From assembly GCA_021826035.1 (NCBI GenBank), contig JAKBBE010000001.1, positions 1 through 64,000 on the forward strand: a stretch of 64,000 nt of DNA. Direction: 5' to 3'. A program made the position numbers and the translations under genes. Source of the stretch: Pseudomonadota bacterium. GTDB lineage: Bacteria > Pseudomonadota > Gammaproteobacteria > Steroidobacterales > Steroidobacteraceae. Below, piece by piece: positions 18,395 through 26,869 of the stretch; position 1 is the first letter of the stretch; the number at the start of each line of letters is the position of its first letter. The notes under the pieces are model-generated. The model was not told the origin of the DNA, did not search any database, and saw only the letters and a program-made list of their open reading frames with translations.

Positions 18395-18832
18395 TCATCG
18401 CGTCACGACCTGCGGCTCCATGGCGGCGAGTTTTGCGAGCAGATTGTTCTGTGCCGCCATCGGAATCGCGCGGCGATCCATGGTCAGGTACAGGTCGTTG
18501 GCGAGCGCGTTGAAGGCCGCCTGGGTGACGCCGAGTTGAGCATGCACGGCGTGCATGCTCATCGAGAACTTGCAATTCCCGCCTTCCAGTTGACAGAACT
18601 GCAGCGCAAGCGCCGCTTTCAGCGCCGGAATGTTGGTGCGACGGAAATAGGCGCTGATGCGCGGATCGATTACGACTCGATTCACGAATGCGTTGACGAG
18701 CGCGCGCATCCCGGCCGCGCCACCGAACTGCGCATAATAGTCAGCGCCCGCGGCCTGAGCGGCAACCGCCGGCAACATCAACAGCACGCCGAGAACCCAA
18801 GCGCGGTGAAATTGAGAATTTCGCGTGATCAT
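18395..18832 (-). CDS. Exported group 1 truncated haemoglobin
   Basis: 145-residue protein with a signal peptide (AWVLGVLLMLPAVAAQA) followed by a 2-over-2 globin: DYYAQFGGAAGMRALVNAFV at the start, FRRTNIPALKAALALQFCQL in the middle, and the proximal-His region SMHAVHAQLGVTQAAF. Most truncated haemoglobins are cytoplasmic; an export signal suggests a periplasmic haem protein. ATG 18832 has GAGGTG eight bases upstream. It lies 48 bases downstream of the DUF3034-like gene on the same strand, so both are likely one operon. Cargo (O2, NO or electrons) is not deducible. Confidence 0.8.
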   Translation of the reverse strand: MITRNSQFHRAWVLGVLLMLPAVAAQAAGADYYAQFGGAAGMRALVNAFVNRVVIDPRISAYFRRTNIPALKAALALQFCQLEGGNCKFSMSMHAVHAQLGVTQAAFNALANDLYLTMDRRAIPMAAQNNLLAKLAAMEPQVVTR

Positions 18833-18880
18833 GAACAGCACCTCGTATTGGAATGAGCAAGGCAAGTACCGGCCCGCGCA

Positions 18881-19939
18881 CTAGAAGCTCGCGTTCAGCG
18901 AGAGATACAACCCGTTCTGACCGGGCAAGGACGCAATCGCGCCAAGACGTGCGTAAGCGGCAGTGATTGAGACGAATTTCGCGGGAAAATACGCGAGAAA
19001 GATGTCCTGCCAATCACTCGTTCGACTGACGGCGTCGCCGAGCGCGTTATAGCCGACGAGCTGATTTTGCGGCATCGCCCTGAATTCGTAACCCACCGCC
19101 ATGGTTCGTGTGATGAACTGGGCGATGGAGAATGCGGGCTCCAGATGATAGCGATTGCTAAACGCGCCGTTGCGATCAAGCCCGCCGAATCCGAGCAGCC
19201 CGTTTTGATTCGCGTCGGTGACATTCAAGTTGAAATCGACGAACGTATAACGACCAAAGAGCCCGTCGAGATATAGCTTGCTCGCCGAAATATAGAACGT
19301 GCTGCCATTGGGCCGAGCGCCGAGCGCCCGGATGGTCGCGGTGTTGTTGTTCTGATGATAGTGAACGCCCACCGACACCTCCGGCAGCAGAGTTCCCTGG
19401 TCATAGACAATGTTGCCGAACAGCCTGACCTTCAAGCCAATGATGTCCTGACTTAAGGTGTCGTTGGCACCAAACTGCAACGGCGCCGGCAATCCTGATA
19501 CGGGCGCGCCGAAGAAACCGGCGATCGCCCCGTCAAGTTGCGCCCCGGTATTGCCCAGACTGAAGTCTTGCCGGGCGTAGGACAGCTCGACCCGATCGAA
19601 CAATCCGATCGCCGCGCCGTAGGCGTTCAATTGAAAATTCGGCAGCGTGAGATGAGTATAAAAGGTCGATCCGCCGATCTGCCTGTTGGTTCCATAGCCG
19701 GCAATCACGGCCCACGGGTTGATCCCGCCGCCGGCCGAGCCATCCACTGCGGTGACTGCACCGGTCGCCGTCAGACGACCGGCATCCAGGATGCCGGTGC
19801 CGGCTCGGGCGCTGGCGCTGCAGACGAATGCCACCGCAATGATGCCCGCGTACAGCAGCGAAACGCGCCGCCGTACACGCGGATCCTCACAGAGGCTGTG
19901 GTCGGTTGGCGATCGTTTCGTGGTTTGAATGGATTTCAT
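18881..19939 (-). CDS. DUF3034-like outer-membrane protein
   Basis: 352-residue exported protein. After a basic N-terminus and hydrophobic segment (LLYAGIIAVAFVCSASARA) come glycine-rich beta-strand repeats typical of a barrel: GRLTATGAVTAVDGSAGGGI, GLFDRVELSYARQDFSLG, and a terminal strand ending LSLNASF with a C-terminal Phe. The opening GRLTATGAVTAVDGSAGGG with INPWAVIAGYG resembles the DUF3034 family, whose function is unknown. ATG 19939 is preceded by GAGGGCAGG. Base composition is visibly less GC-rich than the flanking polA and thioesterase genes. It is upstream of the exported truncated haemoglobin, probably in one transcript. Confidence 0.7.
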   Translation of the reverse strand: MKSIQTTKRSPTDHSLCEDPRVRRRVSLLYAGIIAVAFVCSASARAGTGILDAGRLTATGAVTAVDGSAGGGINPWAVIAGYGTNRQIGGSTFYTHLTLPNFQLNAYGAAIGLFDRVELSYARQDFSLGNTGAQLDGAIAGFFGAPVSGLPAPLQFGANDTLSQDIIGLKVRLFGNIVYDQGTLLPEVSVGVHYHQNNNTATIRALGARPNGSTFYISASKLYLDGLFGRYTFVDFNLNVTDANQNGLLGFGGLDRNGAFSNRYHLEPAFSIAQFITRTMAVGYEFRAMPQNQLVGYNALGDAVSRTSDWQDIFLAYFPAKFVSITAAYARLGAIASLPGQNGLYLSLNASF

Positions 19940-20309
19940 GCGCCTGCCCTCGGTTCGGTGATTCAGGATCGATTTGGAGCGTTCACGCGAGGGCGTTCGC
20001 GCGCCCCTCGAAGCAATGCACGACAAAGCACCCTGCGCCGCACGGCTGGACCGCTGTCGGCACCGTCGCACACGCTCCTCGCTCTGCAGATACGAGCGAA
20101 GTTGCACGCCGGATGCAGGCGGGGGAGTTTTTTCTCAGAGTGCACCGGCGGCGGGCGGTCTGAGCACCCGTGGCGGGGATCTGACGCTAGAGGCTTGCGC
20201 GCTCGATTCTCTGCAGTTCACACTGGGCGTGATGCGCCCGCCGTTGGAGGCTTGACAGCCGTCAGGCCCTTGAGAGTGGCGCGACCCGTCTTATCGAGTA
20301 CTTGTCACC
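19940..20309. other. Divergent intergenic region before polA
   Basis: 370 bases between the DUF3034-like gene and polA. A TTGACA hexamer lies near 20252 on the plus strand but no matching -10 box follows at the right distance. The stretch 19988-20010 is an imperfect GC-rich inverted repeat. No gene, tRNA or mobile element is seen. Confidence 0.4.
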
Positions 20310-23060
20310 ATGGCCGAATCCGTTCAGCTTGCCCTCATCGACGGTTCTTCGTATTTGTATCGGGCGTTTCACGCCCTGCCGCCGCTTACGACTTCGCGCG
20401 GAGACCCGACCGGCGCGATGCTCGGGGTGCTCAACATGATCGCCAAGCTGCGCAAGGAACATGCGCCGCGACGGCTCGCGGTGGTGTTCGATGCACCCGG
20501 GAGAACGTTCCGGGACGATCTGTTCGAGGCCTACAAGGCCCATCGCCCGGCTATGCCACAGGAGCTGCGCGGCCAAATCGCACCGCTGCTGAAGATCATC
20601 GAGGCGCAGGGATTGCCGCTGCTGCGGATCGAGGGAGTCGAGGCCGACGACGTCATTGGCACGCTCGCGCGCCGCGCGGCCGAGGCCGGCGAGCGCGTGC
20701 TGATCTCCACCGGCGATAAAGACATGGCACAGCTGGTCGATGAGTCGATCACGCTGATCAACACCATGAACAACACCGTACTCGACCGCGAGGGCGTCAA
20801 GGCAAAATTCGGCGTCACGCCCGAGCAGATCATCGACTACCTGGCGCTCGCCGGAGACAGCTCGGATAACATCCCGGGCATCGAGAAGGTCGGTCCGAAG
20901 ACCGCCGCGAAGCTGCTCGGGGAATACGGCTCGCTGGAGAATCTGGTGAGACATGCCGAGGCGGTGCGCGGCAAGGTCGGGGAGAACCTGCGCGCGGGGC
21001 TGGAGACACTCGAGCTGTCGCGCAAACTCGCTACCATCCGCACCGACGTGCCGCTGCCACTCGGGCCGCAGGCGCTCGAGCCCGGCCCGGCCGACACCGC
21101 CCAGCTGCGCGAGCTCTACGAGCACTACGAACTGCGCGCCCTGCTGCGACAGCTGGACGGACCCGAAGCAGAGGCCTCGCCGAGTCGCAGCGCTGCCGCC
21201 GCGGCGCAGGAGACGAACACGCCTGCCGCCCCGCTTCCGCAGAGCACCCGCGAGCGCCACTACCAGACCATTCTCACCCAAGCCGACTTGCAGCACTGGC
21301 TGCACAAGCTGCGCGCCGCTGCGCTCATCGCCTTCGACACCGAGACCACGAGCCTCGACTATATGCAGGCCAGGATCGTCGGCGTCTCCTTCAGCGTAGC
21401 GCCCGGCGAGGCGGCGTATGTCCCGCTTGCGCACACCTATGAGGGTGCGCCCGCCCAACTTCCTCGCGAGGAGACGCTCGCGGCGCTGCGGCCGCTGCTC
21501 GAGGATGAGCACTGCGCCAAACTCGGCCACCACCTGAAATACGACGCCCACGTGCTGGCCAATCACGGCATCGAACTCGCCGGGATGCGCTACGACAGCA
21601 TGCTCGAGTCGTACGTGTGGGACAGCGTCGCGACCCGACACGACATGGATTCCGTGGCGCGCAAGTACCTGGGGATCGAAACCATCCACTACGAAGACGT
21701 CGCCGGCAAAGGCGCCAAGGCGATTGCGTTCAGCGAGGTCCCGCTCGAGCGCGCCGCCGAATACGCCGCGGAGGACGCCGACGTCACGTTGCAGCTGCAC
21801 CAGTGCCTGTGGCCGAAGATCGCCGCCATCGCGGCGCTGAAGCGTCTCTATGAGGATATCGAGCAGCCGCTCGTGCCGGTACTACTGCGCATGGAGCGCG
21901 CCGGCGTGCTCATCGACCGCGACCGCCTCGTGGCGCAGAGCGGCGAACTTGCACACCGGCTCGGCGAGCTCACTGAGCAGGCGCACGCCGAGGCCGGCAC
22001 GCCGTTCAATATCGACTCCCCGAAGCAGCTGCAGCAGGTTCTGTTCGAGCAACTGAAGCTCCCGGTGGTGCGCAAGACGCCTAAGGGACAGCCCTCGACC
22101 GCCGAGGACGTGCTCGAGGAGCTCTCGGGCGATTACCCGCTGCCGCGCACCGTGCTCGAGTACCGCGCGCTCGCGAAGCTGAAGTCGACCTACACCGAGA
22201 AGCTGCCGGAGCTGATCAACGCGAGAACCGGCCGGATCCACACCTCGTATCATCAGGCGGTGGCCCAGACCGGGCGGCTCTCCTCCACCGATCCGAACCT
22301 GCAGAACATCCCGGTGCGCACGCGCGAGGGGCGGCGGATCCGCCAGGCCTTCATCGCCCCGGAGGGTCATGTGCTGCTGGCGGCGGATTACTCGCAGATC
22401 GAGCTGCGCATCATGGCGCACCTCTCGGGCGACGAGGGACTGCTCAGCGCATTCGACGCCGATCGTGATGTGCATCAGGCGACCGCCGCGGAAGTGTTCG
22501 CCACGCCGCTCGAGGCGGTCACCCCCGAGCAGCGGCGCCTCGCCAAGACCATTAACTTCGGGCTGATCTACGGCATGTCGGCCTTTGGGCTGGCCCGCCA
22601 GCTCGGCATCGAGCGCACCGCGGCGCAGCGCTACGTCGAGCGCTACTTCGAGCGTTATCCCGGGGTCCGCCGCTTCATGGACGACACGCGCACCCAGGCG
22701 CGCGAACAGGGATACGTCGAGACGGTGTTCGGGCGGCGGCTGTATCTGCCGGACATCCGCTCCAGCAACACGCAGATCCGCCAGTACGCCGAGCGCAGCG
22801 CCATCAACGCCCCGATGCAGGGCACCGCCGCGGACATCATCAAGCGGGCGATGATCGCGGTGGATGCCTGGTGCGGCGAGCACCGCGGGCAGGCACGCCT
22901 GATCATGCAAGTGCATGATGAGCTGGTGCTGGAAGTGGCCCAGGCGCACCTGGCGGCGGTGCGTGAGGCCGTCCGCGGCTGCATGAACGGCGCGGGAAGT
23001 CTGCGCGTACCGCTCAGTGTGGAGATCGGGACCGGCGCCAACTGGGACGAGGCGCACTGA
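20310..23060 (+). CDS. polA: DNA polymerase I
   Basis: 916-residue repair and Okazaki-fragment polymerase with all three domains. 5'-3' exonuclease: LIDGSSYLYRAFHALPPL at the start, the metal-binding EADDVIGTLA and LAGDSSDNIPGIEKVGPKTA. 3'-5' proofreading exonuclease: AFDTETTSLDYM near residue 345, with GHHLKYDAHVL and later YAAEDADVT, so its metal ligands appear intact. Polymerase: ADYSQIELRIMAHLSGDE (motif A), KTINFGLIYGMSAFGLARQL (O helix) and MQVHDELVLEV (motif C). E. coli PolA is 928 residues. The downstream order, sRNA candidate then engB, is the conserved gammaproteobacterial one apart from an inserted gabD remnant. Confidence 0.98.
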   Translation: MAESVQLALIDGSSYLYRAFHALPPLTTSRGDPTGAMLGVLNMIAKLRKEHAPRRLAVVFDAPGRTFRDDLFEAYKAHRPAMPQELRGQIAPLLKIIEAQGLPLLRIEGVEADDVIGTLARRAAEAGERVLISTGDKDMAQLVDESITLINTMNNTVLDREGVKAKFGVTPEQIIDYLALAGDSSDNIPGIEKVGPKTAAKLLGEYGSLENLVRHAEAVRGKVGENLRAGLETLELSRKLATIRTDVPLPLGPQALEPGPADTAQLRELYEHYELRALLRQLDGPEAEASPSRSAAAAAQETNTPAAPLPQSTRERHYQTILTQADLQHWLHKLRAAALIAFDTETTSLDYMQARIVGVSFSVAPGEAAYVPLAHTYEGAPAQLPREETLAALRPLLEDEHCAKLGHHLKYDAHVLANHGIELAGMRYDSMLESYVWDSVATRHDMDSVARKYLGIETIHYEDVAGKGAKAIAFSEVPLERAAEYAAEDADVTLQLHQCLWPKIAAIAALKRLYEDIEQPLVPVLLRMERAGVLIDRDRLVAQSGELAHRLGELTEQAHAEAGTPFNIDSPKQLQQVLFEQLKLPVVRKTPKGQPSTAEDVLEELSGDYPLPRTVLEYRALAKLKSTYTEKLPELINARTGRIHTSYHQAVAQTGRLSSTDPNLQNIPVRTREGRRIRQAFIAPEGHVLLAADYSQIELRIMAHLSGDEGLLSAFDADRDVHQATAAEVFATPLEAVTPEQRRLAKTINFGLIYGMSAFGLARQLGIERTAAQRYVERYFERYPGVRRFMDDTRTQAREQGYVETVFGRRLYLPDIRSSNTQIRQYAERSAINAPMQGTAADIIKRAMIAVDAWCGEHRGQARLIMQVHDELVLEVAQAHLAAVREAVRGCMNGAGSLRVPLSVEIGTGANWDEAH

Positions 23061-23075
23061 GCGAGGCCCCCCGGC

Positions 23076-24318
23076 TCAGGGGAGGGACTCGATTGCAACG
23101 CACAGATACTTCAGCTCGGTGTACTCCAGGAGGCCATGGCGCGAGCCCTCGCGGCCGATGCCGGATTCCTTCACGCCGCCGAATGGCGCAACCGCCGTGG
23201 AGATCAGTCCAGTGTTCAGCCCGACCATGCCGTATTCGAGCGCCTCGGCGCAGCGCCACGCGCGCGGCAGATCGCGGGTGTAGCGGTAGGCGGCGAGTCC
23301 GAATTCGGTGTCATTCGCCATGCGCAGCGCTTCTTGTTCGGTCTCGAAGCGAAACAGCGGCGCGACCGGGCCGAAGGTTTCCTCACGCGCCATCAGCGAT
23401 CCGCCGGTCACGCCGGTCACCACAGTCGGCTGGAAGAAGGTGCCCCCGAGTCGATGGCAGCGCCCACCGGTGACGATGCGCGCGCCCTGAGCGGTTGCAT
23501 CGGCGAGGTGCCGCTCGACCTTCTCCAATGCATGCTGATCGATCAGCGGCCCCTGATCGGTCGGGCCGGCGAGTCCATCGCCGACGCGCAGCGCCGCGGC
23601 CAGCTTTACGGCAAACGCCTCGTACACGCCCGCCTGCACGAGCAGCCGGTTGGCGCACACGCAAGTCTGACCCGAGTTGCGGTATTTGCTCACGATCGCC
23701 CCGCGCACCGCCGCATCCAAATCCGCATCGTCGAACACGATGAACGGCGCGTTGCCGCCAAGCTCGAGGGAGATCTTCTTCACCGTGGGGACGCATTGCG
23801 CCATCAGCTGCTTACCGACCGCGGTCGAGCCGGTGAAGCTCAACTTGCGCACCTGCGGGTGGCCTGTAAGCTGCACGCCAATGGCGCGCGCATCGGCTCC
23901 GGTGACCGTGTTGAACACCCCCGAGGGGATTGCGGCACGCGCGGTGAGTTCAGCCAGCGCCAGCGCCGAGAGTGGCGTCTGCAGGGCCGGCTTGCACACG
24001 AACGTGCAGCCGGCGGCGAGCGCCGGGGCGGCCTTGCGCGCGATCATGGCGGCCGGGAAGTTCCACGGCGTGATCGCTGCGGCAACCCCCATCGGCTGAC
24101 GCAGCACCATCAAGCGTTGGGCCGCCCAGGCCGGGAATGCCGCATGCGCCACCTCGATCGCGCGCCGCGTCTCTGCGGCCGCCAGATCCGGGACCGTGCC
24201 GAGCGCTGAGCCCGTGGCGGGGTTGCGGATCGCGCACACTGCGCCTGAGTCGGCCCCGATCCAGCGGCCGCCGACGTACGCGCGGTTCCGCAGCAGGTGG
24301 GGGGTCCTGCAGGTGCAT
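23076..24318 (-). pseudogene. gabD: Broken succinate-semialdehyde dehydrogenase (gabD-like)
   Basis: Most of a GabD-type aldehyde dehydrogenase is readable, including PWNFPAAMIARKAAPALAAG, SLELGGNAPFIVFDDADLD and the catalytic-Cys segment NSGQTCVCANR. Two lesions are visible. First, the natural start ATG 24318 begins MHLQDP but then shifts frame at a run of six C (plus-strand G 24299-24304); removing one base gives MHLQDPHLLRNRAYVGGRW, as expected of the family. Second, near 24116-24128 the protein jumps from AAFPAW to RLMVLRQPMG, omitting about 70 residues normally found there. The remaining open frame starts about 80 bases late at 24239 (387 residues). E. coli GabD is 482. A shortened protein might still be made, but loss of part of the NAD-binding region argues for decay. 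Confidence 0.78.
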
Positions 24319-24499
24319 GGGTTTCACAGCCTCCGTGCCGCAATCTCCCACGCGCGCCGGGGCACGGCCAAGCGCTTACCCTCAGGACTAAGCTTGAGCG
24401 TGGCCATGATGCCGACGGAAGATCATTGGGCCAGGGAACTTTGCGTCACGGAGCGACTCCAACTGATCGAGTGCTTCGGCACTCCCCGCTTCCCTCCCT

Positions 24500-24579
24500 G
24501 AGCGGGTGAAACCCGGTTCACACGAGACCTGTGCCGGGTTGGTCTGCCCCGATGGCCAGTGCGGCCATCGGGGTCTTTT
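24500..24579 (+). ncRNA. Candidate small RNA in the polA-engB interval (Spot 42/ErsA position)
   Basis: Plus-strand stretch with two consecutive hairpins and no open frame of note: stem AACCCGG (24510-24516) with CCGGGTT (24534-24540) and an inner CACA/TGTG helix, then an intrinsic terminator. It sits between polA and engB with the same orientation as Spot 42 in E. coli and ErsA in Pseudomonas. The sequence itself does not resemble what I recall of either RNA, and I see no convincing promoter, so the 5' end is undefined (it could begin as early as ~24440). Confidence 0.5.
24547..24579 (+). terminator. Strong intrinsic terminator, plus strand
   Basis: Perfect 11-bp arms CCCCGATGGCC (24547-24557) and GGCCATCGGGG (24563-24573), loop AGTGC, then TCTTTT. 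It reads on the plus strand where no protein gene ends (the flanking genes are on minus), so it must terminate an unannotated transcript. Its T-tract touches the engB stop codon. Confidence 0.8.
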
Positions 24580-25186
24580 AACCCCCCGATTTCACGTCTT
24601 CAGCCGGCTCGCGTGCCTCCAACCAGGCCGAGAGGGTGCGCTGCGCCTGCTCAACCCCATCGCCGGTGTGCGCGGAAAACAGCTGCACCGTGGCCAGCGG
24701 GCCGAGCGCATCGGCCGCAGTGGCCAGCGCCCGGCGCGCCTCGTTGCGGCTGAGCTTGTCGCACTTTGAGAGCAGCACGTGCACACGTCGCCCGGCGGCC
24801 CACTCGATGAGCACCTCGTCACCGGCGCCAAGTCCGCGCCGGGCGTCAACGATGAGAAATACCCCGCGCAGCGCCACGCGGCGACGCAGCGCCTCGATGA
24901 GCGCCGGCCAGGTGCGCCGCTCGTGCTCCGGGGCACTGGCGTAACCGTAACCCGGCAGGTCCACCAGGCGCGTCTGCCCCGAAAGGGCAAAGAAGTTGAT
25001 CAGCCGGGTGCGTCCCGGCGTCTTGCTGGCGCGTGCCAGACCATGGTGGGCCACGATGGCGTTGATCGCGCTCGACTTGCCGGCATTGGAACGGCCGGCG
25101 AACGCGACCTCAACGCCGTAGTCGGCGGGAAACTGAGCCGGCGCCGCTGCGCTGGTCAGAAAACGGGCTTGGGGAAATGGCAGCAT
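24578..25186 (-). CDS. engB: Ribosome biogenesis GTP-binding protein EngB/YihA
   Basis: 202-residue small GTPase required for 50S subunit assembly. G1 motif GRSNAGKSSAINAI, G2 region TPGRTRLINFF, G3 DLPGYGYAS and G4 SKCDKLSR are all present and in order; the C-terminus reads LFSAHTGDGVEQAQRTL. ATG 25186 gives a length close to the 210 residues of E. coli YihA; a TTG at 25201 is also open. Divergent from the cytochrome c4 gene (61 bases between starts), as in pseudomonads. Confidence 0.96.
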   Translation of the reverse strand: MLPFPQARFLTSAAAPAQFPADYGVEVAFAGRSNAGKSSAINAIVAHHGLARASKTPGRTRLINFFALSGQTRLVDLPGYGYASAPEHERRTWPALIEALRRRVALRGVFLIVDARRGLGAGDEVLIEWAAGRRVHVLLSKCDKLSRNEARRALATAADALGPLATVQLFSAHTGDGVEQAQRTLSAWLEAREPAEDVKSGG

Positions 25187-25247
25187 GCGCCTAGTGTACA
25201 ATCCCGTCCTTTCGCGTCATCGGTCGGAATCCCGCAGAGAGCGAACC

Positions 25248-26024
25248 ATGGCGAAAAACCGTCTGCTGCTGTTCGTCGCAACCCTGGTAATGATGTCCGC
25301 GGCCACCCTGGCCGGTGCGGCGGTACCGCCCGCCGCGCCGAAGCCCGCCGCAGCCCCTCCGCCTGCCACTGCCGCACCTGCCACTGCCGCACCTGCCACT
25401 GCCGCACCTGCGACCGTTCAGAGCGGCCCGACAATCGTGACCCCGGACCCGTACACCGACGGCTCAGTGCAGGCGGGGGCGGCGAAGGCGACCATGTGTT
25501 TCGCCTGCCACGGCCCGAACGGCAACAGCGTCAGTCCGATCTTTCCGCGCCTTGCGGGGCAGAACGCCGTATACATCGTCGAACAGCTGCACCTGTTCCG
25601 GGCCGGGATCCGCCAGAACCCCATGATGTCGGCCATGGCCGCGGGGCTGACGGACCAGGATATCGACAATCTGGCGGTCTATTTCGCCGCGCAGACACCG
25701 AGCGGTCTGACCGCCGACCCGACGCTCTGGAAGGCCGGCGAGGCACTGTACCGCTCCGGGGATCCGAAGCGGAATGTGCCGGCCTGTACGGCCTGTCATG
25801 GGCCGACCGGCCAGGGTAATCCGGCGGCCGGATATCCGGCGCTGCGCGCCCAGCAGTCCGCCTACGTTCTGGCACAGCTGCAGGCCTATGCCAATGGCAC
25901 CCGCTACAGCGGACCGGACCCGGCCACGGCGACCCCCAACAGCATCATGATGTACACGATTGCCAAGCGACTGAGGCCCGCACAGATGCAGGCGGTGGCC
26001 TCATACGTGCAAGGCCTGCGTTAA
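25248..26024 (+). CDS. Dihaem cytochrome c4
   Basis: 258-residue periplasmic electron carrier. Signal peptide (LLLFVATLVMMSAATLAGAA), then a Pro/Ala linker made of near-identical PATAA repeats, then two cytochrome c domains with haem motifs CFACHGPNGNS and CTACHGPTGQG. Methionine ligands lie in QNPMMSAMAAGL and TPNSIMMYTIAKRL. Cytochrome c4 feeds electrons to cbb3-type terminal oxidases and is regularly found beside engB and dsbA. ATG 25248 follows AGAGAGCGAACC. It probably forms one transcript with the two dsbA genes; AAGGAG for the next gene is 11 bases after its stop. Confidence 0.92.
   Translation: MAKNRLLLFVATLVMMSAATLAGAAVPPAAPKPAAAPPPATAAPATAAPATAAPATVQSGPTIVTPDPYTDGSVQAGAAKATMCFACHGPNGNSVSPIFPRLAGQNAVYIVEQLHLFRAGIRQNPMMSAMAAGLTDQDIDNLAVYFAAQTPSGLTADPTLWKAGEALYRSGDPKRNVPACTACHGPTGQGNPAAGYPALRAQQSAYVLAQLQAYANGTRYSGPDPATATPNSIMMYTIAKRLRPAQMQAVASYVQGLR
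25363..25412 (+). repeat. 15-base in-frame tandem repeat in the cytochrome c4 linker
   Basis: Unit CCTGCCACTGCCGCA is repeated about three times without a mismatch, encoding PATAA units between the signal peptide and the first haem domain. Such a repeat can vary in copy number by slippage without breaking the frame. Confidence 0.75.
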
Positions 26025-26052
26025 ACGGAACCCCCAAGGAGAAATGCATCCC

Positions 26053-26865
26053 ATGATCCGCCAGCTCGCATTGTCCACCGCGCTCGCCCTCGCACTGTGC
26101 GCCTGCAGTTCGCACCAAGCGCCGGCGACGCACACCAGCAGCAACGCCCCAGCCGCCAGCATGGCGACGAGCGCCGGCGGCGGATCATCGGCTTCAGGCG
26201 CGAGCGCCTCGAGTGCCGCGGCGGCGGCAAACACTCCGCTCGCGCTGCCGACCAGCAGCGAGTGGCGGCCCGGGGTCAATTACAGCGTGATCTCCCCGGC
26301 GCAGCCGACCAACGCCCCGCCGGGCAAAGTACAGGTGATGGAGGTCTTTTGGCTCGCCTGCCCGCACTGCTACGCGCTCGAGCCGTTCATCGACGCCTGG
26401 CGCAAGAGCAAACCGTCGTACGTGCAGTTCGTGCGCGTACCGGTCATGTGGGGACCGGTGCAACGAGCGCATGCGCGTCTGTACTACACGTTCGAAGCGC
26501 TCGGCCGGCGCGACCTGGTGGACAAAGCTTTCCAGTACATTCACAAGCTGGAGACACAGACCAACAGTGAATCGATCATGGTCGGCAGCAGCAGAGGCAA
26601 CACGCTGCGCATGCAAGAGGCGTTTGCTGCGAAGAACGGAGTATCGCCGAGCGCTTTCGCCGGCGCCTACAATTCATTCGACGTCAGCACCCGGCTGCAG
26701 CAGGCCGAGGAAATCAACCAGATCTATGAGGTCGACAGCGTCCCGACTATTATTGTCGACGGCCGCTACAAGACCAACGTGGTCAAAGCCGGCGGGGAGC
26801 ACAAGTTGATCAAATTGATCAACTTCCTCGCCCAGTGGGATCACGACCACCAGAGCGCGGGCTGA
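26053..26865 (+). CDS. dsbA: DsbA-type thiol:disulfide oxidoreductase, lipoprotein form
   Basis: 270-residue thioredoxin-fold oxidoreductase. The signal peptide ends in a plausible lipobox (LALCAC), followed by a ~50-residue Ser/Ala/Gly-rich spacer, so it is probably tethered to a membrane. The active site is VFWLACPHCYALEP (CPHC, as in E. coli DsbA), and the cis-Pro loop is VDSVPTIIVDGRYK. The start ATG 26053 is set by AAGGAG 11 bases upstream; ATG 26044 is too close to that site. Four bases separate its stop from the second dsbA, so the two are co-translated copies. Confidence 0.9.
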   Translation: MIRQLALSTALALALCACSSHQAPATHTSSNAPAASMATSAGGGSSASGASASSAAAAANTPLALPTSSEWRPGVNYSVISPAQPTNAPPGKVQVMEVFWLACPHCYALEPFIDAWRKSKPSYVQFVRVPVMWGPVQRAHARLYYTFEALGRRDLVDKAFQYIHKLETQTNSESIMVGSSRGNTLRMQEAFAAKNGVSPSAFAGAYNSFDVSTRLQQAEEINQIYEVDSVPTIIVDGRYKTNVVKAGGEHKLIKLINFLAQWDHDHQSAG

Positions 26866-26869
26866 GTCC

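Noticed and set aside
25363..25412. Short direct repeats considered as a CRISPR-like array
   Set aside because: Units are contiguous, in frame, and encode PATAA in a protein linker; there are no spacers.
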